From CAVXEH01 sp963805645 (GTDB lineage: Bacteria; Chloroflexota; Limnocylindria; QHBO01): a stretch of 64,000 nt of DNA. The position numbers were made by a program, and so were the translations under genes. This document shows positions 26,502 to 36,008 of this stretch, piece by piece (position 1 is the stretch's first letter; every line of letters starts with the position of its first letter). The stretch spans positions 253,586 through 317,585 of the forward strand of contig CAWDVA010000004.1 of assembly GCA_963805645.1 (NCBI GenBank). Reading direction: 5' to 3'. The notes below the pieces were generated by a model. That model was given only the letters and a program-made list of their open reading frames with translations. It had not been told where the DNA came from and ran no database searches.

Positions 26502-27065
26502 GTGGCGCAGGTTGCGTGGCACGATGAGCCCGTGGATGACCATGGGCTCGTCAGTGCCGTCCTCGGCGGCGACCGTGATGCCTTCCGCGCCCTCGTTGAG
26601 CGCGAGCAGGTGGCCGTCTACCGTGCCTGCCTGCGGATCCTTGGGCGGCCGCATGACGCCGAAGACGTCGCGCAGGAGAGCTTCCTGATGGCATACCGGT
26701 CGCTTGGCAGCTACCGCGGCGAGGGGGCCCTGGGCGGCTGGCTGATGCGCATCGCGACGCGGCAGGCGTTCCGGCGCCTCGGCCAGCGGCGCGAGGCCGC
26801 GGAGCTGCCGGCCGAGCTGCCCGCCGGTGCGGCAGGTGCCGATCCGGTTGCCGCCGCGCTTTCCGGCGAGCGGCAGCGCGCCGTCCGCCTGGCCGTTGCC
26901 GCGCTGGGCGAGCCCTACCGCGAAGTTGTCGCCCTGCGCTTCTTCGGCGAGATGTCGCTGGACGAGATCGCGAGGGCCACGAATCGGCCGCTCGGCACCG
27001 TGAAGACGCACCTGCGTCGCGGCCTCGAGCGGTTGCGGCCGCTGCTCGGGGAGGTGGCGGCATGA
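26502..27065 (+). CDS. ECF sigma factor
   Basis: 187 residues from GTG 26502 (an in-frame GTG at 26532 is equally plausible). Region 2: DAFRALVEREQVAVYRACLR, ILGRPHDAEDVAQESFLMAY, GGWLMRIATRQAFRRLGQRR. Region 4: AVRLAVAALGEPYREVVALR, FFGEMSLDEIARATNRPLGT, VKTHLRRGLERLRPLL. Intact. It overlaps the downstream gene by 4 nt (ATGA), which is its likely anti-sigma factor. Confidence 0.9.
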   Translation: MAQVAWHDEPVDDHGLVSAVLGGDRDAFRALVEREQVAVYRACLRILGRPHDAEDVAQESFLMAYRSLGSYRGEGALGGWLMRIATRQAFRRLGQRREAAELPAELPAGAAGADPVAAALSGERQRAVRLAVAALGEPYREVVALRFFGEMSLDEIARATNRPLGTVKTHLRRGLERLRPLLGEVAA

Positions 27066-27670
27066 CCCGCCGGCCATTCAATCCCGGCGAGCTCGACAGG
27101 CCCGATGACGAGCTGGAGAAGACGGCGCGCGAGCTCGAGCGCTACACGAGCCTGACGGCGGCCGAGGTTCCGCATGGTCTCGAGGATCGGGTGATGGCGG
27201 GCCTGGCCGAGGGGCCGGCGCCGCGCCGCAGCCTCCTGGCCGCACTCTTCGCCCCATTGGCCAGCCGCCCCGGCGGTGGCCTGGCGCGGGCGGCGATGGT
27301 AGCCGGGACCATGGCGCTGGCGGTGCTGGCCGTGGTGGCCGCCGGCGAGCTGGCGAACCTGTTCCGCAGCGACCAGGTCGGCCCCAGCCCGGTGCCCACA
27401 TCTATCGAGTCCCCCACCACTACGCCGAGCCCGACCCCGACGCACGAACCGACCTCCACGCCCACGCTCGAGCCGACACCGTCGCCAACGCTGGTTCCGA
27501 CGCCCGCGCCCACGCCGAGCGTCGAGCAGAGCCAGGAGTCCAGCGCCGAGCCATCCGATCACGAGTCGGAGAAGCCGGCCACGGCACAGCCGACCGGGAG
27601 CCCCGAGGAGGACCACTCGGAGACGCCGCGACCGAGCGGCAGCAGCAGCGCGGATAGCGGATCGAGCTAG
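27062..27670 (+). CDS. Membrane anti-sigma-like protein with Pro/Thr-rich exported tail
   Basis: 202 residues from ATG 27062, overlapping the sigma gene. Residues 1-75 are cytoplasmic with helical charge pattern (LEKTARELERYTSLTAAEVP, LEDRVMAGLAEGP). A membrane helix (ARAAMVAGTMALAVLAVVA, about 79-98) is followed by a long PTPTHEPTSTPTLEPTPS-type linker and Ser/Glu-rich end. There is no zinc site. By position it is the cognate regulator; the disordered exterior may be a cell-wall spacer. Confidence 0.65.
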   Translation: MTRRPFNPGELDRPDDELEKTARELERYTSLTAAEVPHGLEDRVMAGLAEGPAPRRSLLAALFAPLASRPGGGLARAAMVAGTMALAVLAVVAAGELANLFRSDQVGPSPVPTSIESPTTTPSPTPTHEPTSTPTLEPTPSPTLVPTPAPTPSVEQSQESSAEPSDHESEKPATAQPTGSPEEDHSETPRPSGSSSADSGSS

Positions 27671-27752
27671 GCTCACCGGCGGAGAAGCTGACCTCTTCGG
27701 CCGGGCCGATCGGCCCTACCGCGGCCGATCTCGGGGCCCGGACAATTGGGAC

Positions 27753-28860
27753 ATGCGCGAGTTCGTCGACGGCAACAGCGCCATCGTGCGGGGGGCCCTG
27801 GCCGCGGGTTGCACGTTCTTCGCCGGCTACCCGATCACGCCCGCGTCGGGGATCCTGATGGCGATGATGCGCGAGCTGCCGCGGCGCGGCGGTGTCGCCA
27901 TCCAGGGCGAGGACGAGATCGCGTCGATCGGCATGTGCATCGGTGCCGCCATGGCGGGGGCGCGGGCCATGACCGCCACCAGCGGTCCGGGCATCAGCCT
28001 CTACAGCGAGAACATCGGGCTGGCCGTGATGGGCGAGGTGCCGCTGGTGATCGTCGACGTGCAGCGGCTGGGCCCGGCCACCGGCGGGGCAACCACCGTC
28101 GGGCAGGCGGACGTGCAGTTCGTGCGCTGGGGGACGTCCGGCGGCTATCCGATCATCGCCCTCGCGCCCGGCAGCGTGGCCGAGTGCTACACGCTCACCG
28201 CGCGGGCCTTCGAGCTCGCGGAGCGATTTCGCGTCCCGGTCTTCGTGCTGACCGACAAGGAGATCGGGATGACGCTCGCCACCGTCGAGACCTCGGCCTT
28301 CCCCGCGGTCGCGGTGCGCGAGCGCGAGCTGGCCACGCGCCGGCGCGCCGTACCGCTTCGAGCCGGCGGGCGACGTGCCGCCCATGCATCGCTACGGCCT
28401 GGGCGAACCGGTTCGCTTCACCGGATCGACGCACGACGAGGCGGCGCTCATCACCAAGCATGCCCGCCGACCGTCGCGGCGCTCAACCGGCACCTGGCGG
28501 CGAAGATCGAGGAGCACCTCGACGAGATCGAGATGGTCGATGCCGACATCCAGCCGGCAGCGCGGACGTTGGTGGTCTCGTACGGCGTGACCGCCGGCGC
28601 CGCGCGGGTGGCCGCTGCGCCGTGCACGCGCAGCCGGCACGCCGTTTCGAGCCTGGTGGTGCAGAGCCTGTGGCCGGTGCCCGAGTCGGCGATCGCCACA
28701 GCGCTCCAGGGCGTCGAGCGGGTGGTGGTCCCGGAGCTGAACCTGGGCCAGTACCGGCGCGAGATCGAGCGCATCGCGGGCTCGCGGGAGGTCATCGGCG
28801 TGAACCGCGTCGACGGCGAGCTGATCAGCCCCGAGCAGATCGTGGAGGCGATCGCGATGA
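27753..28860 (+). CDS. 2-oxoacid:ferredoxin oxidoreductase, alpha subunit (frameshifted)
   Basis: MREFVDGNSAIVRGALAAGC, TFFAGYPITPASGILMAMM, IQGEDEIASIGMCIGAAMAG, MTATSGPGISLYSENIGLAV, PLVIVDVQRLGPATGGATT and PVFVLTDKEIGMTLA are characteristic of KorA/PorA-type subunits that bind the TPP-side of the 2-oxoacid. After shifts at about 28345-28480 and 28600-28660 comes LVVQSLWPVPESAIATALQG, PELNLGQYRREIERIAGSRE. The frame runs straight into the beta subunit; TGA 28858-28860 overlapping the beta ATG would be the natural stop in the alternative frame. Confidence 0.82.
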
Positions 28861-29600
28861 CGGCGACCTCGATCGAGACCGTGGCGACCTTCCGCAACCA
28901 GCTGCCCTATCCGTTCTGCCCCGGCTGTGGCCACGGATCGGTGCTCGACCGGCTCGACCGGGCCCTGGTGCAGCTGGGCAGCGACCCTTCACGGGTCGTG
29001 ATCGTCAGCGACATCGGCTGCTCCGGCCTCTCCGACCAGTACTTCACCACCAACGCCTTCCACGGGCTGCACGGGCGCAGCGTCACCTATGCCACCGGCA
29101 TCAAGCTGGCGGATCCCTCGCTCGAGGTGGTGGTGGTCATGGGCGACGGCGGAACCGGGATCGGCGGCACGCACCTGATCAACGCCGCGCGCCGCAACAT
29201 CGGCATCACCGTGGTGGTGATGAACAACCTCAACTTCGGCATGACCGGCGGGCAGCACTCGACCACCACGCCCGAGGGGGCAATCACCTCGACCACGCCC
29301 GGAGGCAACCTGGAGCATCCGCTCGACATCTGCGCCACGGTCGGGGTCAACGGGGCCGGGTACGTCTACCGCGGCACCAGCTTCGATGAGGAGCTGACCG
29401 ACCGACTGGTCGAGGCGATCCAGCACCCCGGGTTCGCGCTGCTGGACGTCTGGGAGCTGTGCACCGCCTACTTCGTCAAGGCCAACCGTTTCTCGCGCCG
29501 GGCGATGGAGTCACTGATGGCCGATGCGGACCTGCGGCCCGGGGTGCTGTACCGGCGCGACGTGGCGGAGTACGCCGGCGCGTATCGATCTGCCCATGCC
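28857..29600 (+). CDS. 2-oxoacid:ferredoxin oxidoreductase, beta subunit
   Basis: From ATG 28857 (MTATSIETVATFRNQLPYPF): CPGCGHGSVLDRLDRAL, VVIVSDIGCSGLSDQYFTTN, FHGLHGRSVTYATGIKLADP, VVVVMGDGGTGIGGTHLINA, VVMNNLNFGMTGGQHSTTTP. The GDGG...NN stretch binds thiamine pyrophosphate. The CPGCGH motif is that of KorB/PorB. No stop occurs in this frame before the gamma region, so either a fusion or an undetected shift near 29580-29600 joins them. Together the three parts oxidise a 2-oxoacid to acyl-CoA, reducing ferredoxin. Confidence 0.85.
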
Positions 29601-30182
29601 GCCGATGCGCCGGCCGCGCCGAGCCGATGTCGATCCCGATTCGCCACCGGGCCTCCCTCACGCGCCCACATCCCTGGTGGTGGCCGGATCGGCGGGCGGA
29701 AAGGTCCGCAGCGCCGTTCGGCTGCTGGGCGAGGCCGCGATCCGCTCCGGCCTGTGGGCCGTGCAGCGCGACGACTACCCGGTCACGGTCCAGACCGGCC
29801 ACAGCATCGCCGAGCTGGTGCTATCGCCGGAAGAGGCGCCGCTCACCACGGTGACGGCTCCCGACGTCCTGGTGCTGCTCACCGCCGATGGCATGCGGAA
29901 GGCCAGCAGGTATCTTGCCGCGATGCGTCCGGAGGGGGCGGTGGTGACCGTGCCCGACTTCGCGAACGTCGAGACTCCGGCACGCGTCGATCGTCCTGGA
30001 TCCGGCATCGGTCCGGAGTTCGCGTCGGCAGGGCCGAGCTGGCGCTGGTCATGCTGGCTGCGACCGTTTCGCGGCTCGGCCTGCTGCCGCTCGAGGCCCT
30101 CCGCGAGGCCGCCGGCAGCGGTCCGTTCGCGGAGGCGAACATCGCGGCAGTCGAGGCCGGGCTGGCGATCGCACGCGGCTGA
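29596..30182 (+). CDS. 2-oxoacid:acceptor oxidoreductase, gamma subunit/domain (one frameshift)
   Basis: ATG 29596 gives MPPMRRPRRADVDPD, then TSLVVAGSAGGKVRSAVRLL, GEAAIRSGLWAVQRDDYPVT, VQTGHSIAELVLSPEE, APDVLVLLTADGMRKA and GAVVTVPDFANV. After one extra base near 30005, ELALVMLAATVSRLGLLPL and FAEANIAAVEAGLAIARG end at TGA 30182. This is the gamma (POR) domain, which contacts CoA; the usual GxGGQG reads GSAGGKV. It may be fused to beta. Confidence 0.72.
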
Positions 30183-30194
30183 GGCCGGCGGCGG

Positions 30195-31191
30195 TCAGGT
30201 CAGTCTGACGGTCACCCCCGCGCCCTCGGCCCGCGCCGCTTCCACCACGGCCTGCGCCGCCGCCACGTCCTCGACCGCCAGCCCCAATGACTTGAAGAGG
30301 GTGATCTCATCCGGTGAGCGGCGGCCCTCGGCAGCGCCGATCAGCACGTCGCCCAGCTCGCCCACGATGTGATCCGCGTCGATCGCGCCGTCCTGGATCG
30401 CCAGCAGGATGTCGCCTGACTCGCTGAGCGCCGACTCGCGGCGATCGACGTAGAGCCTTGAGCGGCGCACCGTCTCGGCGTCCAGCTCGCGGGCGGTGGG
30501 GATGGCCGAGCCCACGGCGTTGATGTGCGCCCGGGCGACAGCCACTCGCCGTGCACGACCGGCTCGCTGGCGCCGCTGACCGTGCAGATGAGCGAGGCGC
30601 CCTCGACCGCGGCCCGCGGGCTGTCCACCGCCTCGATCGGGACGTCGTGGCGCTCCGGGCGTCGGCCACGAACGCCTCGAGCCGCTCGCGGGTGGGGCTC
30701 CAGGCCCGAACGCGCCCGATGGGCCGGACGGCCAGCATCGCCTCCAGGTGCGTGCGAGCCTGGGTGCCGGAGCCGAGGATGGCGAGGTCGTTCGGCGTCC
30801 GGCCGGGCCAGCACGCCGGTGGCCACGCCACTCACCGCGGCCGTGCGCAGTGCGGTGACCTCCGAGGCGTCGACCATGGCCACCGGGCTGCCGTGCTCGG
30901 CCTCGAAGAGGAGCACCAGGCCCTGGTGCGTCTCGAAGCCGGCCTTCCGGTTCTCGTTGAAGATGGAGATCACCTTGACGCCGAAGGTCGGGGGATTGGT
31001 CTGCGCGCCGGGCATGACCGCCAGCCAGCTGTGTTGTACGGCAGGCCCAGGATCGAGCGCAGCGGGTTGACCGCCTCGTCACGGGCCAGGCCGGCGAGCG
31101 CCTCCTCCATGACCTCGATGCAGCGGGGCATCGGCAGCAGTCGCCGAACCGTCGGGGCGTCGACCACCAGGACATCGGTTCCTTCGCTCAT
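30195..31191 (-). CDS. Ornithine cyclodeaminase / mu-crystallin family enzyme (frameshifted)
   Basis: From ATG 31191 (ATG 31200 possible): TDVLVVDAPTVRRLLPMPRC, IEVMEEALAGLARDEAVNPL; then PTFGVKVISIFNENRKAGFE, THQGLVLLFEAEHGSPVAMV, DASEVTALRTAAVSGVATGV, LAILGSGTQARTHLEAMLAV (NAD-binding GSGxQA), ICTVSGASEPVVHGEWL, INAVGSAIPTARELDAETVR, DADHIVGELGDVLIGAAEGR and ITLFKSLGLAVEDVAAA. These are the OCD family landmarks. It may deaminate ornithine to proline or act as an alanine/ketimine dehydrogenase. Four or more shifts. It ends convergently with the oxidoreductase. Confidence 0.83.
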
Positions 31192-31218
31192 GCGACGCAT
31201 GATGCGCCCAACGACGTC

Positions 31219-31992
31219 TCAGCCGATGAGGTAGACCACCGCGACGGTCACCGAAACCTCGTTCGTTCCCGGCTGCACCGGCGTCTGCACGTCCGCGGAA
31301 AGCTCGTCCGGGCACCGTAGTAGACCGGGTATGGAATCGGCGAGACCGTCTCGCTGATGGAGGCCACGCCGCTGATCGACACGCCGGCGGCGGACGCAAG
31401 GGTCTGCGCCTTCGCCCTGGCTTCGGCCATGGCGGCCTCGCGGGCCTGCTTCTCGGCCGCGGCCTGGTCGGCGACGCGGAACGTCACGCCATCAAGGCTG
31501 GTGGCCCCGGCCCCCAGGGCGCCGTCGATCGCATCACCGACCACGTCGAGGTTGCGGATGGTGGCCACCACCGCGTTGGTCAGGTTGTAGCCGATGAGCC
31601 GTGGCTGTTCGCCATCGGTCCGGTAGTCGTAGACGGGATTGAGCGAGAGGGTCGTGGTCTGGATGTCCTTCTCGGCGACGCCCTGGTGTCGGAGGCTGTC
31701 GATGACGGCGGACATGGCCGCCGCGTTGGTGTCACGAGCCTCCTTCACGGTTGGCGCCTCGACCGTCACGCCCAGGCGCAGATCGGCGACGTCAGGGTCG
31801 ACCAGGACCTTCCCGGTGCCGCCGACGCTGATGGTGTGCTCCGGGCTGCCCGATGGGTCGGTGGCCAGCAGAGGCGCGGCCCGAACAGTGGGCTGGCAAT
31901 GGCGGCCACCAGCAGGCCGGCCGCGAGGCCGCCGCCAGCCATCGGGCCCGGGCCCCCGGAACCGGTACCTTGATCGAGATCGACGAGGACAT
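31219..31992 (-). CDS. SIMPL (DUF541) domain exported protein (frameshifted)
   Basis: From ATG 31992 (MSSSISIKVPVPG); after a shift near 31940, GGGLAAGLLVAAIASPLFG is the signal/anchor. The domain reads HTISVGGTGKVLVDPDVADL, RLGVTVEAPTVKEARDTNAA, SLRHQGVAEKDIQTTTLSLN, DGVTFRVADQAAAEKQAREA and AEARAKAQTLASAAG, ending VVYLIG after a second shift near 31310. SIMPL proteins sit in the periplasm or membrane and are linked to oxidative stress. About 255 residues. Confidence 0.8.
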
Positions 31993-32131
31993 GGGCGTCT
32001 CCAGTTCGTTGCGCTTCGTGGCTGCACCGGCCACGCAGCTGCAAGACGTTCCGACCGCCCAGCGGGTTCCTCAACGCTTGCGCGAGGCGCCACAATGCCC
32101 GACGCCGTCCGCGCTCCTGGAGGAATTACCG

Positions 32132-32719
32132 ATGGCGACCGGGATTCGTATGGCGGACCCGGACCGCGACGCCCCGGCCGGCTCAGACATCTACCGCGCA
32201 TCGGTTGAGGACTCGGTCGCGACGTTCGAAGTGGAGCCTCCGGGTACGGAGGAGATGGCGGAGCGCATGCGCGCGATCCTTCGGCGCACGGCATGGTTGG
32301 CGGCGGTGTCCGGCGACGTGGTGACAGGCTACTGCTACGCGGGGCCGCATCGAGATCGTCAGCGGGTACCGCTGGTCGGTCAACATCTCGGCCTACGTTC
32401 GCGAGGGATACCGCGGCCGGGCATTGGCACCGCCCTCTACGAGCGACTGCTCGCGATCCTGCGGCGGCAGGGCTACGCCAACGCCTACGCCGGGATCGCC
32501 CTTCCGAACGCCGCCAGCGTGGCCCTGCACGAGGGCATCGGCATGGAGCGCGTCGGCGTCTATCGGCGCGTGGGCTGGAAGCACGGCGCCTGGCACGACG
32601 TGGCGTGGTACGGCATCCGGCTGGGCGAACCGCCGTCGGAGCCCAGCGGCGAACCGAGGGAACCCGTCCCGCTGACCGAGCTGGGAGCGATTCCGGAGCT
32701 GGACCCGCCTACACGCTGA
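32132..32719 (+). CDS. GNAT N-acetyltransferase, phosphinothricin-acetyltransferase-like (internal shifts)
   Basis: ATG 32132 behind GGAGGAA. MATGIRMADPDRDAP, SDIYRASVEDSVATFEVEPP, AERMRAILRRTAWLAAVSGD, VVTGYCYAGPH; around 32345-32400 the frame is lost (another frame gives YRWSVNISAYV then REGYRGRGIGTALYERLL, the acetyl-CoA loop), then ANAYAGIALPNAASVALHEG, IGMERVGVYRRVGWKHGAWH. This matches Pat/MddA-type acetyltransferases that act on methionine sulfoximine-like amines. The 3' end overlaps the convergent gene by 11 nt. Confidence 0.8.
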   Translation: MATGIRMADPDRDAPAGSDIYRASVEDSVATFEVEPPGTEEMAERMRAILRRTAWLAAVSGDVVTGYCYAGPHRDRQRVPLVGQHLGLRSRGIPRPGIGTALYERLLAILRRQGYANAYAGIALPNAASVALHEGIGMERVGVYRRVGWKHGAWHDVAWYGIRLGEPPSEPSGEPREPVPLTELGAIPELDPPTR

Positions 32720-33835
32720 CCGGCTGGCGCGCGTAGCCCTCCGCCTCTTCCTCCTCGTAGCCGCCGTGGTAGTCGGGCGTCGGGCCGCGCGATCTGGGAG
32801 TGCGGCACGATCCGTCCGCGCAGCATCCCGCGGAAGTCCTCCAGCGAGGTCCAGCCGCGCTCGGCGTTGCGCTCGAGGAATTCGGTCATGCCGGCCTTCA
32901 AGCTCGCGATCACGTTCGGGCCGATGGCGTGGTCGAGCATCGCCGCGGTGGCGACCTGCACCGTCCCGCAGCCGAGCATGAAGTAGCTGAGCGCCTGGTC
33001 GAAGCTGGAGATGCCGCCGATGCCCGAGAACTCCCGGTCGGGGAAGGCCCGCGTCAGCGCCGCCATGTTGGCCAGCGACTGGGGCAGGATGGCCGGCCCG
33101 CCCAGGCCGCCAGAGGAGACCAGCCGTCGACGTTGACCTCGAACTCACCGGTGGCGGGGTCGACCAGCGGGAGCGACGGGAAGGTGTTGGACGACGAGAT
33201 CGCATCCGCGCCGCCCAGGAAGCTGGCGCCGGCCTCCTCGGCGATGTCGGCTCCGGCGGGAGTGAGCTTCACCCAGACGGAACGCGGGCGACCTCCTTGA
33301 CGGCCTGCGTCGAGACGGAGCACAGGACCTTGTCCTTGCCGATGTTCGAGCCCATGTCGACGCGGTCCATGTGCGGGCACGAGAAGTTCAGCTCGATGGC
33401 GTCGGCCCCCGCGTCCTGCACGGCGCGGGTCAGCGTCTGCCAGTTCTCCAGCTCCTTGTCGCTTCCCGACCCGGCCATGATCGAGGCCACCAGCACCTTG
33501 TCCGGGTACGCCTTCTTGATCGCCTCCAGCCGCGGGATCCACCAGTCGAGCGGCTTGTCGCTGATCAGCTCCCAGTTCCACGAGGCCATCAGCGTCGAGT
33601 CCGGCCGCTTGGCCATCGAGAGCCGCGTGCCGCCGCTGTCGGCGCGCAGGAACTTCGTCTTCGGTCCGCGCACGTTGACCACCGGGTGCAGGCCGATGGT
33701 CTTGGTGACCACGCCGCCCCAGCCCGCCTCGTAGGCTCGCATGATGTTCGCGTCCGATTCGGTCGGGGGCGCCGAGGCGAGCAGGAACGGGTTCTCGAAG
33801 CGGATCCCGGTGAAGACGGTCGAAAGGTCGGCCAC
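32709..33835 (-). CDS. Dihydropyrimidine/dihydroorotate dehydrogenase-like FMN enzyme (PreA-type), frameshifted
   Basis: From GTG 33835 (VADLSTVFTGIRFENPFLLA): SAPPTESDANIMRAYEAGWG, GVVTKTIGLHPVVNVRGPKT, VASIMAGSGSDKELENW, AGADAIELNFSCPHMDR; after shifts at about 33285, VWVKLTPAGADIAEEA, GADAISSSNTFPSLPLVD; after about 33110, FSGIGGISSFDQALSYFMLG, CGTVQVATAAMLDHAIGP. Corrected C-terminus YHGGYEEEEAEGYARQPVSV lacks the 4Fe-4S ferredoxin domain that many PreA proteins carry. It reduces or oxidises a pyrimidine ring; a partner PreT is not in the window. Confidence 0.8.
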
Positions 33836-33977
33836 GGCGCAAGGCTCCTGGTGCAGAAGGGCACATCCTCGAGCGGGCTGCAGAGACGGCACAGGGCCGG
33901 AGGTCACATGTTGTGCCGCCCCGGGTACCTTCGGGTGGTTGCGCGTGCACGCTCGCAAGGGCTAGCGTGCGCGGGCC

Positions 33978-34560
33978 ATGTCCTCCGCCACGTCCCCGAG
34001 CCGGCTCCTGGTCAGCCTCCAGCCCGTGCTGGAGGAGGTCCACGAACCCGACTACGCTCCGGAGCTGCCGCTCATCCGGTTCGACGCCTATGGCGCCGGC
34101 GAGCGCCTGTTCGGCTGGGTGCGCCTGCAGGCCGACCGGCTCACCGACCTCCTGAACGCCCACGCCGAGTTGATGCTCACCGATGTCGAACGTCAGAGCC
34201 TGGCCGATGGCAGCACGCGCTCTGAGGACGAGATCCTTGTCCCGTGCAGCGACCTGGTCGCCGTTCATGCCAGCGGTCCTCGCGGTGACACGGCGCGTCG
34301 CCGCCGCACGCGACCGCACCCGGTGCTGGCGCAGGCCGGGGACTACCTGATCGGCGGCCACCTCCACGCGCTTCCGGGCGAGGATCCGATCTCCGGCCTT
34401 GCCGATCGGCTCATGATGGTGCCCCTGACCGAGGCCTGGATCGAGTTCGCGTTCAGCGGGGGTCCGATCGCGAGTGCCGTCGGAAACCCTCATCGTGAAC
34501 CGTCATCGGCTCCACTGGATCTTCGTCGTCACCGATGAGGCGCTGTCGCGCGTGCCGTAG
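33978..34560 (+). CDS. DUF6812-like protein of unknown function (one frameshift)
   Basis: MSSATSPSRLLVSLQPV, then FDAYGAGERLFGWVRLQADR, LTDLLNAHAELMLTDVERQS, EDEILVPCSDLVAVHASGPR, GDYLIGGHLHALPGEDPISG. After removal of one base near 34460 the end becomes TLIVNRHRLHWIFVVTDE and LSRVP at TAG 34560. The pattern of RLSD-like LTDLLN, an LTDV strand and a final VNRHxLxWI matches small beta-barrel proteins of the DUF6812 kind, some bearing it twice. Function unknown. Confidence 0.55.
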
Positions 34561-34591
34561 TACCGGCCGGCGACGGGAAGGGAAGCAAGGG

Positions 34592-34667
34592 TGGAGCGGG
34601 AGACGGGATTCGAACCCGCGACATTCTGCTTGGGAAGCAGACACTCTGCCAACTGAGTTACTCCCGC
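34592..34667 (-). tRNA. tRNA-Gly (CCC)
   Basis: The minus strand folds to a complete 76-nt cloverleaf: acceptor GCGGGAG/CTCCCGC, D-arm ACTCAGTTGGCAGAGT, anticodon loop TTCCCAA (anticodon CCC) on TCTGC/GCAGA, T-arm with GGTTCGAATCC, encoded CCA. It reads glycine GGG codons. Confidence 0.95.
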
Positions 34668-34718
34668 CCGCCGAGACACCGATTCTAGCCGACGGCCCCA
34701 CCATCGCAACCATGCGCG

Positions 34719-34829
34719 ACGAGTGGGAGCTTCACCGCCGCACTCTCCTACTACCGCTGGTCGTTCGAGACGTTCGGAACGAGCTGGCCGACGAAGGGCC
34801 TCATCTATCCCGAGGTGACCGACCCGTAG
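34719..34829 (+). pseudogene. Possible alpha/beta-hydrolase C-terminal remnant
   Basis: A short frame reads SGSFTAALSYYRWSFET then GTSWPTKGLIYPEVTDP and a stop. The first part resembles the AALNYYR segment near the C-terminus of epoxide-hydrolase/haloalkane-type alpha/beta hydrolases. No upstream part is visible before the tRNA gene 50 nt away, so it would be a fragment. Confidence low. Confidence 0.25.
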
Positions 34830-35150
34830 CACGCCTCCGTCCGGTCCTCCTGAGCGGGTCCCGCCGACCAGGCGCTGCGAAGGCTCAGCCACCGGCTGCG
34901 GGAGCGACGGGGACCGACGACGGGGTATGAGCGCCCCACGCCAGGCCAACAGACCCAACGGCTGCGGCCCAAGGCTCTGACCCGGTTGACCCAAAGAATC
35001 GGCCTCGCGTAAGGTGGGTGGACGGTGCCGTGCCGCCCAAGGCGGCGCCTCTTGGCGCGGCGCCACTTCCGTCACGCCGGGCGCCGCGCGAGGGAGGGAC
35101 CCCCACATGACCGGCAGGCGTACGGGTGCGGCCCTGGCAGGACTGCCAGC
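34830..35150. other. Intergenic region, no gene seen
   Basis: No frame with domain character on either strand. It leads into the membrane-protein gene at 35151, for which no strong ribosome-binding site is visible. Confidence 0.4.
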
Positions 35151-35819
35151 ATGAGCCAAATCGAGACAGCGTTGAGGGCAATACCGGCCAGCCGCCTGCG
35201 TCTGGGGGCGCTCGCCCTGATTGCGGCCGGTCTGCTGATGGCTCCGCAAGGGCCGCTCACGTTTGACGTCCCGACGGCCCCCGACCAGAACCTCGCCTTT
35301 GCTACCGGCGCCAACTCGACTGCCTACCGCGTCGCGATGACGCTGACGGGTATCGGGATCGCGTTCATGGTGCTCGGCGTGTTCGCGCTCTATGTGCGCC
35401 TTGCCGCGACGGCGCAGGAACGCCTCGCCTTTGTTGGGCTCGTCATGACGGTTGGATTGCTCGTGCTGTTCTTGCCGATCATGGGCTTTGCCCTCTATGT
35501 GGTGCCTGCAGTTGGCAGCCTGGTGGACCAAGGGCGACCCGAGATGATCGACGTCATGGATCAGACGTTCACGGAGCCGTCGCTGCCGATTGCGTTCCTG
35601 GGCGGGATCTTGTGGCAGGTCGGGGGCGTCGTGCTGGGGATCGCGATCTGGCGTTCCGGGGTGTTCTGGAAGTTGAGCGGACTGCTCCTCATCGTCTCTG
35701 CCCTGGTCGGCATTCCTGCCTTCCTTGACCAAAAGGTGCTCCAGCTGATCGGCAGCTTTCTAACCCTGCTTGCGCTCGTCGTGGTGGGCATCGACCTGTG
35801 GCGCTCGACGAGCGAGTAA
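35151..35819 (+). CDS. Multi-pass membrane protein of unknown function
   Basis: 222 residues from ATG 35151 with five to six hydrophobic helices: LRLGALALIAAGLLMA, VAMTLTGIGIAFMVLGVFAL, FVGLVMTVGLLVLFLPIMGF, PIAFLGGILWQVGGVVLGIA, KLSGLLLIVSALVGIPAFL and IGSFLTLLALVVVGIDLW. It resembles uncharacterised integral membrane proteins (DUF4386-like style). The reading frame is clean and GC is lower than in the indel-rich regions. It lies between two copies of a tRNA-Gly segment, hinting at insertion. Confidence 0.72.
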   Translation: MSQIETALRAIPASRLRLGALALIAAGLLMAPQGPLTFDVPTAPDQNLAFATGANSTAYRVAMTLTGIGIAFMVLGVFALYVRLAATAQERLAFVGLVMTVGLLVLFLPIMGFALYVVPAVGSLVDQGRPEMIDVMDQTFTEPSLPIAFLGGILWQVGGVVLGIAIWRSGVFWKLSGLLLIVSALVGIPAFLDQKVLQLIGSFLTLLALVVVGIDLWRSTSE

Positions 35820-36008
35820 GCGGCCAGTCAGCGACCGCCGCTAGCCGGCCGATGGGCCGGTGTGCAGTTGCGGCGGATGGCTGCCGGACTCTGAGTCGGC
35901 TCAGAGCGCCTCGGAGTCGAGCGGACCGCGGCAGGACGGCGCCGGCCTTACCATGGGGGCGCGAAGCGCTGTACATTCCGACGCCACACGGGGGCACGAG
36001 GGAGTGAC

